From SAR324 cluster bacterium (GTDB lineage Bacteria > SAR324 > NAC60-12): a stretch of 38,397 nt of DNA. Location of the stretch: assembly GCA_022448485.1 (NCBI GenBank), contig JAKUUI010000018.1:1-38397 (forward strand). The letters run 5' to 3'. Shown in pieces: positions 7,420-16,321 of the stretch. The notes below the pieces were generated by a model. The model was not told the DNA's origin, ran no database searches, and saw only the letters and a program-made list of their open reading frames with translations. A program made the translations under genes and the position numbers. The stretch's first letter is position 1. The number at the start of each line of letters is the position of its first letter.

Positions 7420-9411
7420 ATGTCTTATGTTGTTCTGGCGCGTAAGTTACGTCCCTCCCGTTTCGACGATCTGATTGGACAAGAAACTGCTGCTCAAACT
7501 TTACGCAATGCAGTACTTTCAGACAGAGTGGCTCATGCCTTTTTATTTACAGGTTCACGTGGTGTTGGAAAAACGAGTGCAGCCAGGATATTAACCAAGT
7601 CTCTCAACTGCTTGAATCTTGACAATGGTAACCCGTGTAATGAATGTGAAAACTGCGTTGAAATCAATCAGAACGCCTCATCAGATGTTTACGAAATAGA
7701 TGCAGCCTCCAACCGTGGGATAGAAAATATTCGTGAGTTGCGTGAAAACGTAAATTATGTGCCTGCAAGATGTCGTTACAAAGTCTACATCATTGACGAG
7801 GCGCATATGCTCACTCTTGAGTCTTTTAATGCGCTCCTGAAAACTCTGGAGGAACCTCCTCCGTATGTGAAGTTTATTTTTGCTACCACCGATCCCTATA
7901 AAATTCCTCCGACCATTATTTCCCGTTGTCAACGCTATGACTTTTTACGTATACCGATAAATAAAATGGCGGATTTTCTGGAAAAAGTAGCCAAGAATGA
8001 AAATCTTGAACTGTCACGGAGGGCCATAGAAATGATCGCCCGAAATTCTGTTGGCGGAATGAGAGACGCTCTGACTGCAATTGATCAAATTCTAAGTTTT
8101 ACGGGGACATCTGCCACAGATCAGAAGGTTGCCCAGATTCTTGGGATACTGGACAGTGAGTCCAGGTTTGCATTCATTGAGGCAGTTCTGAAAAAAAATG
8201 AGGGAAAGGCTCTGCGTTATTTTCAGGAGCTTCAAGAACACGGACATGATGTAAATGATATTTTATCTGACTTGTTGCAAACGATAAAAACCATCGCACT
8301 TGTACGGACTCTTGGTGCAAACCCCGCTCTTTTTCAGGATATCCCGTCTGATGATTTGGAATCATTTGCTGCTTTAGGAAAAATTGTAAGTACTGATGAG
8401 TTACAACAGGTCTTTCATATTTTGCTTGAACTGGAAGAGCAGATGAAACGCAGTACACATACAAAAATTTGTTTTGAAATGGCCATTCTCAAGATTGCAT
8501 CTATTGAGCCCCTGGTTGGTCTTCAAGAGATTATCAGTGAAATACAAAATATTCGCAAAGGTAAAACTCATGCCGATTCAGATTCGCAAAAAACAGCTTT
8601 AGAAAAAGAAAATCTACTGGTGTCCCCGGCAGTAACAGAAAATTCTGTCGCAAATCAGCAACACTTATTTTCAGGTGTATACGGAGAGAAAAAACCGGTT
8701 GCGGATGCATCTGTCATCAAAAACATTTTGCAATCAGGAAAAGTAGTCTCTAGTGAACAATCTTCATTGCAATCGAGTGAAACTGATCCAGAGTCAAACA
8801 CTCCTGAAAAGCAAGATGATAGCACAGAGCAAAAACAATTTTCTCAGGCTGATAGAGAAAAAACCTATGTAGCAGAAACTGTTTCATTTCAGGCAGAAGC
8901 TGAACTAACCGAAAATGTGGTGCGGGAAACGACTCCGGAAGCTCAAAATTCACTTGTTCAAAAGGAAGAGACTGAAAGTCAGGTTGCAGATCAAAATACT
9001 GAACAGTCAGCTGAGGAACCTCCGGAAGAGTGGTGTGAATTTTCAGCTGAAGTTCAAAAACAGTCTTCAAAACTAGCGAGTTTTATACGCAATGCAATTC
9101 CTCAGATTATGGCAGGATCACAATTAAAGCTATCTTTCAAAAGCGGGAACTATGCGTCCATGCTGACTGAACAAAATCGAGAGTCGCTGGAACAAATTGC
9201 TACAGACTGGACTGGTCATTCAGTTCATGTGAGTTGTGAAAATTCTCCAACTGCTACATCACAACTAACAATTGCAGAGCATGAGCAAATACTTATTGAG
9301 CAGGAAAAAGAATTAAAACGAAAAAAAGCATGTGCATTTCCGCAAGTCAAAGATGTTCTCTCTGTTTTTACAAATAGCAGAATTACTTGTATCGAATTGC
9401 ACAATGCATAA
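7420..9411 (+). CDS. dnaX: DNA polymerase III subunits gamma and tau
   Basis: The 663-residue protein is the clamp-loader ATPase. Walker A is GSRGVGKTSA near residue 45. Four zinc-binding cysteines follow (CLNLDNGNPCNECENC), then IDEAHML (Walker B) and the sensor motif TTDPYKIPPTIISRCQR. Domain III ends near residue 370. A long, low-complexity Glu/Gln/Ser-rich linker (about 385-570) joins a C-terminal tau-like domain. The start is fixed at the ATG opening MSYVVLARKLRP, because the longer frame would begin inside the SRP RNA. ybaB follows, as in many bacteria. No obvious slippery A-run plus hairpin for a gamma product was recognised. Confidence 0.95.
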   Translation: MSYVVLARKLRPSRFDDLIGQETAAQTLRNAVLSDRVAHAFLFTGSRGVGKTSAARILTKSLNCLNLDNGNPCNECENCVEINQNASSDVYEIDAASNRGIENIRELRENVNYVPARCRYKVYIIDEAHMLTLESFNALLKTLEEPPPYVKFIFATTDPYKIPPTIISRCQRYDFLRIPINKMADFLEKVAKNENLELSRRAIEMIARNSVGGMRDALTAIDQILSFTGTSATDQKVAQILGILDSESRFAFIEAVLKKNEGKALRYFQELQEHGHDVNDILSDLLQTIKTIALVRTLGANPALFQDIPSDDLESFAALGKIVSTDELQQVFHILLELEEQMKRSTHTKICFEMAILKIASIEPLVGLQEIISEIQNIRKGKTHADSDSQKTALEKENLLVSPAVTENSVANQQHLFSGVYGEKKPVADASVIKNILQSGKVVSSEQSSLQSSETDPESNTPEKQDDSTEQKQFSQADREKTYVAETVSFQAEAELTENVVRETTPEAQNSLVQKEETESQVADQNTEQSAEEPPEEWCEFSAEVQKQSSKLASFIRNAIPQIMAGSQLKLSFKSGNYASMLTEQNRESLEQIATDWTGHSVHVSCENSPTATSQLTIAEHEQILIEQEKELKRKKACAFPQVKDVLSVFTNSRITCIELHNA

Positions 9412-9476
9412 AAAGGCAGCGTAATTAAACTTTTTTGTTGATAGATTAATTAACGTTAAAACTAATGGTGTGAATA

Positions 9477-9812
9477 ATGATTGACATGAATGAAATGATG
9501 AAAAAGGCCCAGGAACTTTCTGAAACTATGAAACAGCAACAGGAGGAGTTAGCCAAGCAGATTTTCTCTGTTTCTGTTGGAGGGGAGATGGTTAAGATGA
9601 CTTTCAATGGCAAACAAGAAGCAAAAAGCATTGAAATTGACCCAGAAGTAGTAGATGTGGATGATATTGAGACTCTACAGGATTTGATACTTTCTGCAGT
9701 CAATGAAGGTATCAGGCAAAGCCAGAAAAACATGCAGAACTCACTCGGCCAGCAAATAGGAAAAATGACAGGAGGAATTGATTTATCAAGTTTACTCAAC
9801 CCAAAATCATAA
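9477..9812 (+). CDS. ybaB: YbaB/EbfC-family nucleoid-associated protein
   Basis: The 111-residue protein has the family pattern. An N-terminal amphipathic helix (MNEMMKKAQELSETMKQQQ) is followed by strands with SVGGEMVKMTFNGKQEAKSIEIDPEV, then a C-terminal helix (LQDLILSAVNEGIRQSQ) and a flexible Gly/Met tail. EbfC-type dimers bind DNA like tweezers and alter nucleoid structure. It follows dnaX by 65 bp and is probably co-transcribed. recR, which usually comes next, is absent and replaced by a lipoate-type acyltransferase gene. Confidence 0.93.
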   Translation: MIDMNEMMKKAQELSETMKQQQEELAKQIFSVSVGGEMVKMTFNGKQEAKSIEIDPEVVDVDDIETLQDLILSAVNEGIRQSQKNMQNSLGQQIGKMTGGIDLSSLLNPKS

Positions 9813-9830
9813 TTTTAGTAAGCATTCTAA

Positions 9831-10649
9831 ATGGGAATCTGGCGTCTGATTGAAGACATTCCCCGCTCAGGCAGTTTCAATATGGCAGCAGATCTGATGC
9901 TGTTGGATAATTATTCTCAGGATGATTATCCTGTATTCAGAATTTATGACTGGGAATGCCCGACTCTTTCACTTGGGCGCAATGAAGTACTTGACAGTCG
10001 AATTGATTTGGAAGTGTGTGAGAGTCTTGAAATTCCTGTTGTTCGCCGAACAACAGGCGGGAAAGCTGTTTTGCATGGATTTGACCTCACATATTCATTG
10101 GTTGGAGGAGTGCTGGATCAACAATTCTCAGGAGGTGTGCTGGACAACTATCGCTACCTGGCAAAAGGATTTAGCCGCTTTTTTCAACGGTTGGGTCTTA
10201 ATCCTGATATACAGGAACGGACCATTCGGAAGAAAAATAAGGATCCACATATCTGCTTTGTGGATCCATCTGCTTATGAAATATTGGTTGAAGGACGAAA
10301 AATTATTGGTAGTGCGCAACGTGTCAGAGCTATTCACCAGCCGGATTCTTTACCTAACAGGGTGTTTTTGCAGCATGGTTCAATTCCTCTCAAAGATTCT
10401 GTTGTGCAGATTGCACAAATATTCCCCTACGTCCATGAAGACAGCCTGCGCCAAGAAATGCACTCCCTTGAATCTGTAGGGATTTACCCTGGACGCTCCA
10501 TGCATCGATTACGACAACTGCTTCTGGAAAGCCTGCAGGAAACGTTTCAGTTAGAATGGGAACGCCGTGGTTGGAGTGTAGAGGAATTGGGTTTGATTAA
10601 AGACAGTGAAACTGCTTTTCAATCAGTCGAAGTGCAGCAAGTTTGTTAA
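9831..10649 (+). CDS. Lipoate/octanoate transferase family protein, LipM-like octanoyltransferase
   Basis: The 272-residue protein has the BPL/LplA fold. The RRTTGGKAVLHG segment near residue 72 is the acyl-AMP/acyl binding strand. CFVDPSAYEILVEGRKIIGSAQ contains the invariant Lys at about 157 and a Cys at about 142 in the position of the LipM catalytic cysteine; FLQHGSIPL follows. LipM transfers octanoyl groups from acyl carrier protein to GcvH for later conversion to lipoate by LipA. A lipoate-protein ligase (LplA) is the alternative, but the conserved Cys and the QHGSI motif favour LipM. It lies 18 bp after ybaB and is likely last in the dnaX transcript. Confidence 0.82.
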   Translation: MGIWRLIEDIPRSGSFNMAADLMLLDNYSQDDYPVFRIYDWECPTLSLGRNEVLDSRIDLEVCESLEIPVVRRTTGGKAVLHGFDLTYSLVGGVLDQQFSGGVLDNYRYLAKGFSRFFQRLGLNPDIQERTIRKKNKDPHICFVDPSAYEILVEGRKIIGSAQRVRAIHQPDSLPNRVFLQHGSIPLKDSVVQIAQIFPYVHEDSLRQEMHSLESVGIYPGRSMHRLRQLLLESLQETFQLEWERRGWSVEELGLIKDSETAFQSVEVQQVC

Positions 10650-11091
10650 CAGTATTTCCCTTTTTCAATGTATTAGGCCAGCTTGCTGCGATTGTCAAAG
10701 ATTGAACAGACGCACTAAATTCGATGAATTAAATTTTCTTCATCCGTTTTCTATCCAATCGCATCCAATCAGAGTGAAAACAATTTTTCCATAAACAGTA
10801 GTATCCTTGGTGCAATATGCATTAACAAGTCGAACCAGTCTATCAGACGAATCAGTGTTCCCGAATAAAGCATTTTTAACTTTTTCCAAATGGGTGAAAT
10901 CGAGAAAAATGGAACAAGCCCCAGAGTTAGATAAAATAAAAAGTTAATATTACAAGGGAGGCCCATTTCGAATTCCCGGACACTTTGTCACGTGGACGTT
11001 GAAGGCTTAAGGTTAAGGATAAATCAACCGTAATTGTTGACCTTGAGTGATCTAAAGTATTGCTGCAAGAATGAACAAAATATTTGAGAAT
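10650..11091. other. Intergenic region without an intact gene
   Basis: No gene is called here. On the minus strand, one frame ending with a stop at 10740-10742 reads without interruption for about 65 codons (…EKVKNALFGN…RLVNAYCTKDTTVYG…) and looks protein-like, but it has no ATG and no recognised family. A different minus-strand frame (10769-10966) encodes a hydrophobic 65-residue peptide. Both may be remnants. Together with the GNAT relic to the right, this suggests a zone of gene decay. Confidence 0.4.
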
Positions 11092-11578
11092 TCAGAACCA
11101 TTTATACATAACCAGCGCGTCCACGTAGTCCTTTTCAGGTGGTTTAAAATCCTTTGGGATTTTACAGACTGTTTCAAACTTCAGCTTGGTTCATAAGTTG
11201 ACTGCCTGCTTGTTGCTGACTGCAACCAGATTGTATTGCATGGATTTGCAGCCTAGTTTTTTGCTGCCTTTTGGGAATGTTTACACATGAATGTAGTCAG
11301 CCTTTTCCCTCAGACCTCTGGTAAAACCATATAACCGCAGTTGCAGACATGGCTGCCTGGTCCAGACTGATTTTGTTTTATATAGTAAGTTCCTAGTATT
11401 TACTTGTTTCCGACACAGGCAAATGTTTTCTACTACGGTTGTTTCATCCAAATCATAAACATTCCTTCTTTGGTAGTTTCTCGTGGATAAGCGAATGTTT
11501 CTCCTGCAGAATCGATTTGATGAAAAATTTTCAGATCTGTTCAAAATCTTGATTAAATGTTTACCGGATTTGTGCCAT
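11092..11578 (-). pseudogene. GNAT-family N-acetyltransferase, multiply inactivated
   Basis: One frame from an ATG gives MAQIR, then FEQI*KIFHQIDSAGETFAYP, WMKQP, ILGTYYIKQNQSGPGSH, VCNCGYMVLPEV*GKRL and MCKHSQ. A shift in an A6 run (11257-11262) leads to KLGCKSMQYNLVAVSN, QAVNL*TKLKFETV and YVDALVMYKWF with its normal stop. These are the consecutive blocks of a roughly 162-residue GNAT acetyltransferase. I count seven internal stops and one frameshift, so it cannot be expressed. Two stops replace conserved Trp codons (TGG to TGA) and one replaces a likely Arg codon (CGA to TGA), which is ordinary transition decay. The whole length is preserved, so the inactivation is fairly recent in evolutionary terms. 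Confidence 0.85.
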
Positions 11579-11589
11579 AGAACTATGAC

Positions 11590-12225
11590 TTAACTGAAGA
11601 AAGGAATTACACGCCAGAGCATTCCAGCAGCCAGCAAAATCAGCAGCACACCCATTACTAAGTCAATGCGCTTTGCGCTCCGCCGCAATCCTTTCACCAG
11701 TCCTCCTGAAGAAGCAAGAATTGCTACTAGACAATACCAGGTTGCATCAATACCTCCCACTGTTGAAACTAAAAGCAACTGTTCTGGAAATGCAGCTTCA
11801 GGCTGTACGAACTGACTGAAAAGAGCCAGTAGCCAGGCTGCGATTTTGGGGTTCAGAAATGCAATCAAGAAACCCTCAAAAAATCCACGACGTCCAGAAA
11901 CTCTCGGAATCGTTTCTTCATTTTTACTTTCTCCGATACTTATGGCCGAGATTATCATATTTGCTCCAAGCCATATTAAAAAAATTGATCCAACAATTTG
12001 AGCAATCAGGAAAAAATGCGGAATGGTTTTGAAGAGCGTTACCAGTCCTGCAATAGCTAATACAGAATAAAACGTGATGCCTAGTCCGTGGCCGATTCCG
12101 GTAAAAATGCCTTGTGTCCGGCCACCAGAAACTGTATTCCGTAAAACCACAGCAAGACTTGGCCCAGGAGACATGGCTCCCATGATGCAGATTAAAGCAA
12201 GTTGGCTCCATTGTGTAAGATTCAT
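11590..12225 (-). CDS. LysE/RhtB-family amino-acid exporter
   Basis: The 211-residue membrane protein has about six hydrophobic segments. The N-terminal signature MGAMSPGPSLAVVLRNTVSGG is typical of LysE/RhtB exporters, with the GIGHGLG turn in the second helix and FLNPKIAAWLLALF before the fourth. The family exports amino acids such as homoserine, threonine or lysine; the substrate here is unknown. A good AGGGG ribosome-binding site precedes the ATG. The gene stands alone: priA upstream ends about 160 bp away, and the GNAT relic lies just downstream. Confidence 0.88.
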   Translation of the reverse strand: MNLTQWSQLALICIMGAMSPGPSLAVVLRNTVSGGRTQGIFTGIGHGLGITFYSVLAIAGLVTLFKTIPHFFLIAQIVGSIFLIWLGANMIISAISIGESKNEETIPRVSGRRGFFEGFLIAFLNPKIAAWLLALFSQFVQPEAAFPEQLLLVSTVGGIDATWYCLVAILASSGGLVKGLRRSAKRIDLVMGVLLILLAAGMLWRVIPFFS

Positions 12226-12385
12226 TTATTTCCCCTTTTTTGTTTTAACCGCTAAAATCGTTAAGAAACGCTAACCACTGATGTTATTAGTGAAGGCAGA
12301 TTATTAAGGTGTTCAGGTTTAATATCCTATGCAGCCTTATTGTGTCCCTGCAATTAAGTGTTCCTTTTGTCCATAGTGCCTTTAT

Positions 12386-14842
12386 TTACATCAAGTTGTG
12401 GGGATCTACATCAATCTGAATCAACTCATCACGCCTGGTCAAAGGAGGTGTTTCAAAAATCTGAATTAACAAACGCAAAAGTGGGCGCACATCGTTTGCT
12501 TTCAGCAGGAGCTGCCAACGAAAACGGTTACGTAATTTTTTCATCGGTGCTTCAATTGGTCCGATGACTTGAACAGTATCAAATCGTTTAGCTTTTTCAG
12601 ACAATTTTAAAGTTTGTGAGGCGCTCTTTTTAGAAGAAATTACCAGAATCTTTTCAGCAATTTCCCGGATCAAACTTTCAGCTCGTTCTTCATGTGGACT
12701 GCTGCAGACAACCATCGTTAGTGAATGAAAAGGAGGCATCCTGAGTTGCTGACGTTGTTCAAGTTCAAGTTTCCGGAATTGCCTGGTATCGTGTTCTTTT
12801 GCGCAAAGTAAACTATGGTGCCTGGGATTATGAGTTTGAATCAGCACCTCTCCAGGTTTGTGACCTCGGCCGGCACGTCCTGCAACTTGTGTCAATAATT
12901 GAAAAGTTCGTTCGCTTGCACGGAAATCCGGAATGTTCAACGACAAATCAGATAATATTACACCTACCAGAGTTACTTCCGGAAAGTCATGGCCTTTGGT
13001 AACCAATTGTGTGCCAATCACGATATCTACCTCATGTCTGTGGATACGATCGTGCATTTTGGAGAGGGCATGTTTCCCATGCAATGTATCCCGATCCATG
13101 CGTAAAATGCGGGCGGCAGGAAAGAACAATTTAAGATTCTCTTCAACTTGCTCAGTTCCAGTGCCTATAATTTTTGGTGCTTGATCACTCCCGCAATCCG
13201 GACATCTTTGTTGCAGAGGTTTAACGAAATCACATTGATGGCAACGCACCTGATTTGCCCCCTGGTGGTAAACCAAACTCAAACTGCAGTTTGGACAAGT
13301 GTAAGTTGACTCGCATTTTGAGCAACGAACCAATGGTGCAAAGCCGCGGCGATTCAAAAATATGATGCTTTGTTCTTTCTTCAGTAAGCGCTGACGCAGA
13401 GCTTCTACCAACTCACAGGAAAAGTATGGACTGCCCTTCTGGCTTGGTACAGTTTTCATATCCAGCAGTCTTACTTCCGGTAAGACTGCTTGATAAATGC
13501 GTGTAGGCAAGCGCAAAAGCTCATATTTACCATTAATCACATTGTTTGCCGATTCCAGCGAAGGTGTGGCAGAACCAAGTAAAACAGTTGCATCTGCTTC
13601 AAATCCTCGATAAATGGCAGCATCGCGTCCATGATAACGAGGGGACTCTCCTTGTTTGTAGGAAGGATCGTGTTCTTCATCAATCACAATCAGTCCTAGG
13701 TTCTTCATTGGAGAAAAAACTGCGCTTCGTGCACCAATTACAATTGATGCAACTCCGTGACGTACCCTTGACCACTCATCAAAGCGTTCACCATCACCCA
13801 TTCCACTGTGTAAAACTGCCACTTGGTCTCCAAAACGTGAACGGAACCGGTTGACCAGTTGTGGTGTCAGTGATATTTCTGGAACCAGAATCAAACATGA
13901 TTTTCCTAATTCCCTTGCAGCCCGGACTGCATGAAGATAAACCTCTGTTTTTCCACTGCCTGTGACACCTTCCAGTAAAAAGGTGTGGTAAGATCCACTA
14001 TTAAGCGAATCCGAAAGTTTTTCAAAAACACATTTCTGATACGGAGTTAAATCCTGGAATGGTTCAATTTCAGGTAGTCCTCCATCCATAAATCGACGGT
14101 AAACCCGTTTTTCAAAAAATTCAATGCAGCCTTCTTCTTTTAGTTTTTTCAATGCCTGCGACGGAGCATTTACTTTGTTTTGAATGTCACTCCAGCAAAT
14201 TTCCCAACTTTCATTTAAGATTTCAAATATTTGCTGTCTTTTTGTTTTACGCTGATAAACAGTTTTTTTCACATTATCAGGATTGAGAAGACGTACCCAG
14301 CGTTCTATTTTAGGTTTGGTCTTTTGTCCCAGCAAGACCTGTGTTGAGTGAATATAGCCGTTAGTAAGCCAGTGCCGCAGCATTTGGTGGTCACGCTCGT
14401 CAGGTTCGCATTGGAGCCACTCTTGTTGTGTCCATGTTTGTTGAGTACGGATCATTGAAAGGGGCTGTTTGCTTAGTGTTTGCAAGTCCGGAAGTGGTGT
14501 TATTTGAAGAGCATAAGTCGTACGTAAGTTCAAGGCGAGTCCTCCGGGAATTGCAGCATTGAGAGCTTCTCCCCATGAACAAAAATAGTATTCAGAAGTC
14601 CACTTTGTGAGATCCAGCATTTCTGTAGAAAAAAGCGGCTCCTGATCAACTAGCGTTTCAACTTTTTTAAGTTGAGAGAATTCAGAATGCTCTTTAACAC
14701 CAACCACAACTCCGCCTTTTTTCTGTGCTCCAAATGGCACTAGGACCTGTAAACCAGCTTCCGGAGTACGAGCCAGCTTGCTCGGCCAGCGATAATCAAA
14801 GGACTTACGAATGGGCAAATTGAGAGCAACTTCAACAATCAT
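12386..14842 (-). CDS. priA: Primosomal protein N', replication restart helicase PriA
   Basis: The 818-residue protein restarts stalled replication forks by unwinding the lagging arm and loading the primosome. The N-terminal 3'-DNA-binding domain opens VEVALNLPIRKSFDY. The helicase core has Walker A GVTGSGKTEVYL near residue 292, the DEEH box near 388 and GSATPS near 423. Eight zinc-binding cysteines lie between about 507 and 550 (CSKCESTYTCPNC, then CHQCDF and CPDCG). Motif VI appears as QVAGRAGRG. The length is somewhat above E. coli PriA (732). The start is 3 bp after the stop of the cupin gene, so it is co-transcribed with two metabolic genes. Confidence 0.95.
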   Translation of the reverse strand: MIVEVALNLPIRKSFDYRWPSKLARTPEAGLQVLVPFGAQKKGGVVVGVKEHSEFSQLKKVETLVDQEPLFSTEMLDLTKWTSEYYFCSWGEALNAAIPGGLALNLRTTYALQITPLPDLQTLSKQPLSMIRTQQTWTQQEWLQCEPDERDHQMLRHWLTNGYIHSTQVLLGQKTKPKIERWVRLLNPDNVKKTVYQRKTKRQQIFEILNESWEICWSDIQNKVNAPSQALKKLKEEGCIEFFEKRVYRRFMDGGLPEIEPFQDLTPYQKCVFEKLSDSLNSGSYHTFLLEGVTGSGKTEVYLHAVRAARELGKSCLILVPEISLTPQLVNRFRSRFGDQVAVLHSGMGDGERFDEWSRVRHGVASIVIGARSAVFSPMKNLGLIVIDEEHDPSYKQGESPRYHGRDAAIYRGFEADATVLLGSATPSLESANNVINGKYELLRLPTRIYQAVLPEVRLLDMKTVPSQKGSPYFSCELVEALRQRLLKKEQSIIFLNRRGFAPLVRCSKCESTYTCPNCSLSLVYHQGANQVRCHQCDFVKPLQQRCPDCGSDQAPKIIGTGTEQVEENLKLFFPAARILRMDRDTLHGKHALSKMHDRIHRHEVDIVIGTQLVTKGHDFPEVTLVGVILSDLSLNIPDFRASERTFQLLTQVAGRAGRGHKPGEVLIQTHNPRHHSLLCAKEHDTRQFRKLELEQRQQLRMPPFHSLTMVVCSSPHEERAESLIREIAEKILVISSKKSASQTLKLSEKAKRFDTVQVIGPIEAPMKKLRNRFRWQLLLKANDVRPLLRLLIQIFETPPLTRRDELIQIDVDPHNLM

Positions 14843-14845
14843 GTG

Positions 14846-16318
14846 TTATTTTGGCATTGCCTTTAAGCAAATTAGCGGAGCATCTCCTGTGCTTTCCAGC
14901 CGGTAACTTCCCATCGCCACAGGTAAAAACAAGGATTCCTCCAAATTCAAAATAAGGGGCTTGGCGTCCACTGGAAAAATGGTGGCCTGTCCGGAAATGG
15001 TAATTAGGAGTTGGTATTTCCCATCTAGTTTATCTTCCCAGCTATTATTTTTTTCCAGGCAAATGCGGTCAGCAGTGAATTTAGGAAAATCAACAAAACG
15101 TTCCACTAGTAAACCAGATGATTTGTGTAATATTTCCAGTTGAGGTTGTTTATAGACTTCCAGCAGCATTTTTTTGAGAGCTTCTTCAGTATCCCAGTGA
15201 TTTTGGGTAAGAACTTTTTGGGCAAACATCACAATCAGACGTTCATAGTGCGGTGTTTGAAATTCAATAACCTTGATTCCATGTTGCAAAGAGTGCATTT
15301 GTAAAACCGGGAAGCTCACAATGTCACCAATTTTTACCGGACAATTGCCTACAAAGTTAGAGGCTTTCTGTCTCAGTTCCAGTTCTTGTAGTAGTATTTC
15401 CTCCGAGATGTCTCCGGTTGAATCATCGATTTGCCGACGGATTATTTCGTACTCGCCAATTGCTTTTCTGAAATTATCAAGTAGAATTTCAGCCCATTCT
15501 TTTCCATACGATTTTTGATATTCTTCAATTTTTTCAGGATGCAAACCTGCCTTAATGATTCCAGTTCCGGAGGGCCATGCTGTTTTATCGATTTCTGTCA
15601 CCACATACACTTCCCACTTTTCTTCATGCATTTCATAATACAAGTCTCCAATCACATCATCAGCAACAGGATTGAGGGTTTTGAGCAAAATCAACGATTC
15701 CGGATAATCGGCAAGCATCTGTTGCTTAAATACGTTCAATGCATATGGTAATTCTGTTTTCCCCCATTTGTCTGTTACCAGAGCTACACCGCGTTTTTCG
15801 ACACCTGTGTACCAACTCTCATATCCCCAGGGTTTTGGGATATTGAGTACTTTCAGACATAAAGGCAGATCAGGGTGAACGATTACTGCAGCCCTGTTTT
15901 TTGCCACAGCATCAAGTGGTGAATCTGGGTTCTGTTTAAATATTTCCCGTAGAGTTTCAGGATAAAGCAGGTTTTTCCAGACACAGCCACGCTTCTTAGG
16001 ACTGATGTTTTGCTTACTTGGCTCTGGTTTTTGGGGTGTGATCTCAATTAATTCTTGAAAAAAGACTGGCTCGGATTTTTCTGTCCATGGTTCAATACGT
16101 TTCCTCTCAATCAAAAGAAGAAAAAGTTGAATTTCAGGAAAGTCAATTTTTGAAAATAAAAAATCTGCGATTTGACCGCCGTCTGGAAAATCATTATCTG
16201 GAAAGTCATGCAGATTGAGGTGTGCAAACCAAACTTGTAATTCAGACTCAGAGTCAAGCAACTGAGATTCCTCCAGATAGTAAAGTAAACTGTTTTCTGA
16301 AAGTATTCGAGAAGTCAT
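14846..16318 (-). CDS. Mannose-6-phosphate isomerase-like cupin protein
   Basis: This 490-residue protein has no clear close relative I can name. Residues 1-110 are acidic and unrecognised. From about 150 it reads LKVLNIPKPWGYESWYTGVE, a start typical of type-I phosphomannose isomerase/cupin proteins. A helical insert follows (about 260-315), then a cupin-like block with KIGDIVSFPVLQMHSLQHGI and IEFQTPHYERL (compare the ManA metal-site region GD..FVPAGTVHAI). The C-terminal domain (about 430-490) resembles the last cupin of ManA. It may isomerise a sugar phosphate, but the usual metal ligands are only partly conserved. It sits tightly between a racemase-like gene and priA, with 3 bp on each side. 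Confidence 0.55.
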   Translation of the reverse strand: MTSRILSENSLLYYLEESQLLDSESELQVWFAHLNLHDFPDNDFPDGGQIADFLFSKIDFPEIQLFLLLIERKRIEPWTEKSEPVFFQELIEITPQKPEPSKQNISPKKRGCVWKNLLYPETLREIFKQNPDSPLDAVAKNRAAVIVHPDLPLCLKVLNIPKPWGYESWYTGVEKRGVALVTDKWGKTELPYALNVFKQQMLADYPESLILLKTLNPVADDVIGDLYYEMHEEKWEVYVVTEIDKTAWPSGTGIIKAGLHPEKIEEYQKSYGKEWAEILLDNFRKAIGEYEIIRRQIDDSTGDISEEILLQELELRQKASNFVGNCPVKIGDIVSFPVLQMHSLQHGIKVIEFQTPHYERLIVMFAQKVLTQNHWDTEEALKKMLLEVYKQPQLEILHKSSGLLVERFVDFPKFTADRICLEKNNSWEDKLDGKYQLLITISGQATIFPVDAKPLILNLEESLFLPVAMGSYRLESTGDAPLICLKAMPK

Positions 16319-16321
16319 GGA

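Noticed and set aside
9446-9799. 117-codon antisense ORF over ybaB
   Set aside because: The plus strand has the full YbaB pattern; the antisense frame is Ser/Cys-rich and has no family features.
11092-11578. TGA read as tryptophan (alternative genetic code)
   Set aside because: Two TGA codons do replace Trp in the GNAT relic, but TAA and TAG stops and a frameshift occur in the same gene, and TGA is used as a normal stop in intact genes (for example fliM).
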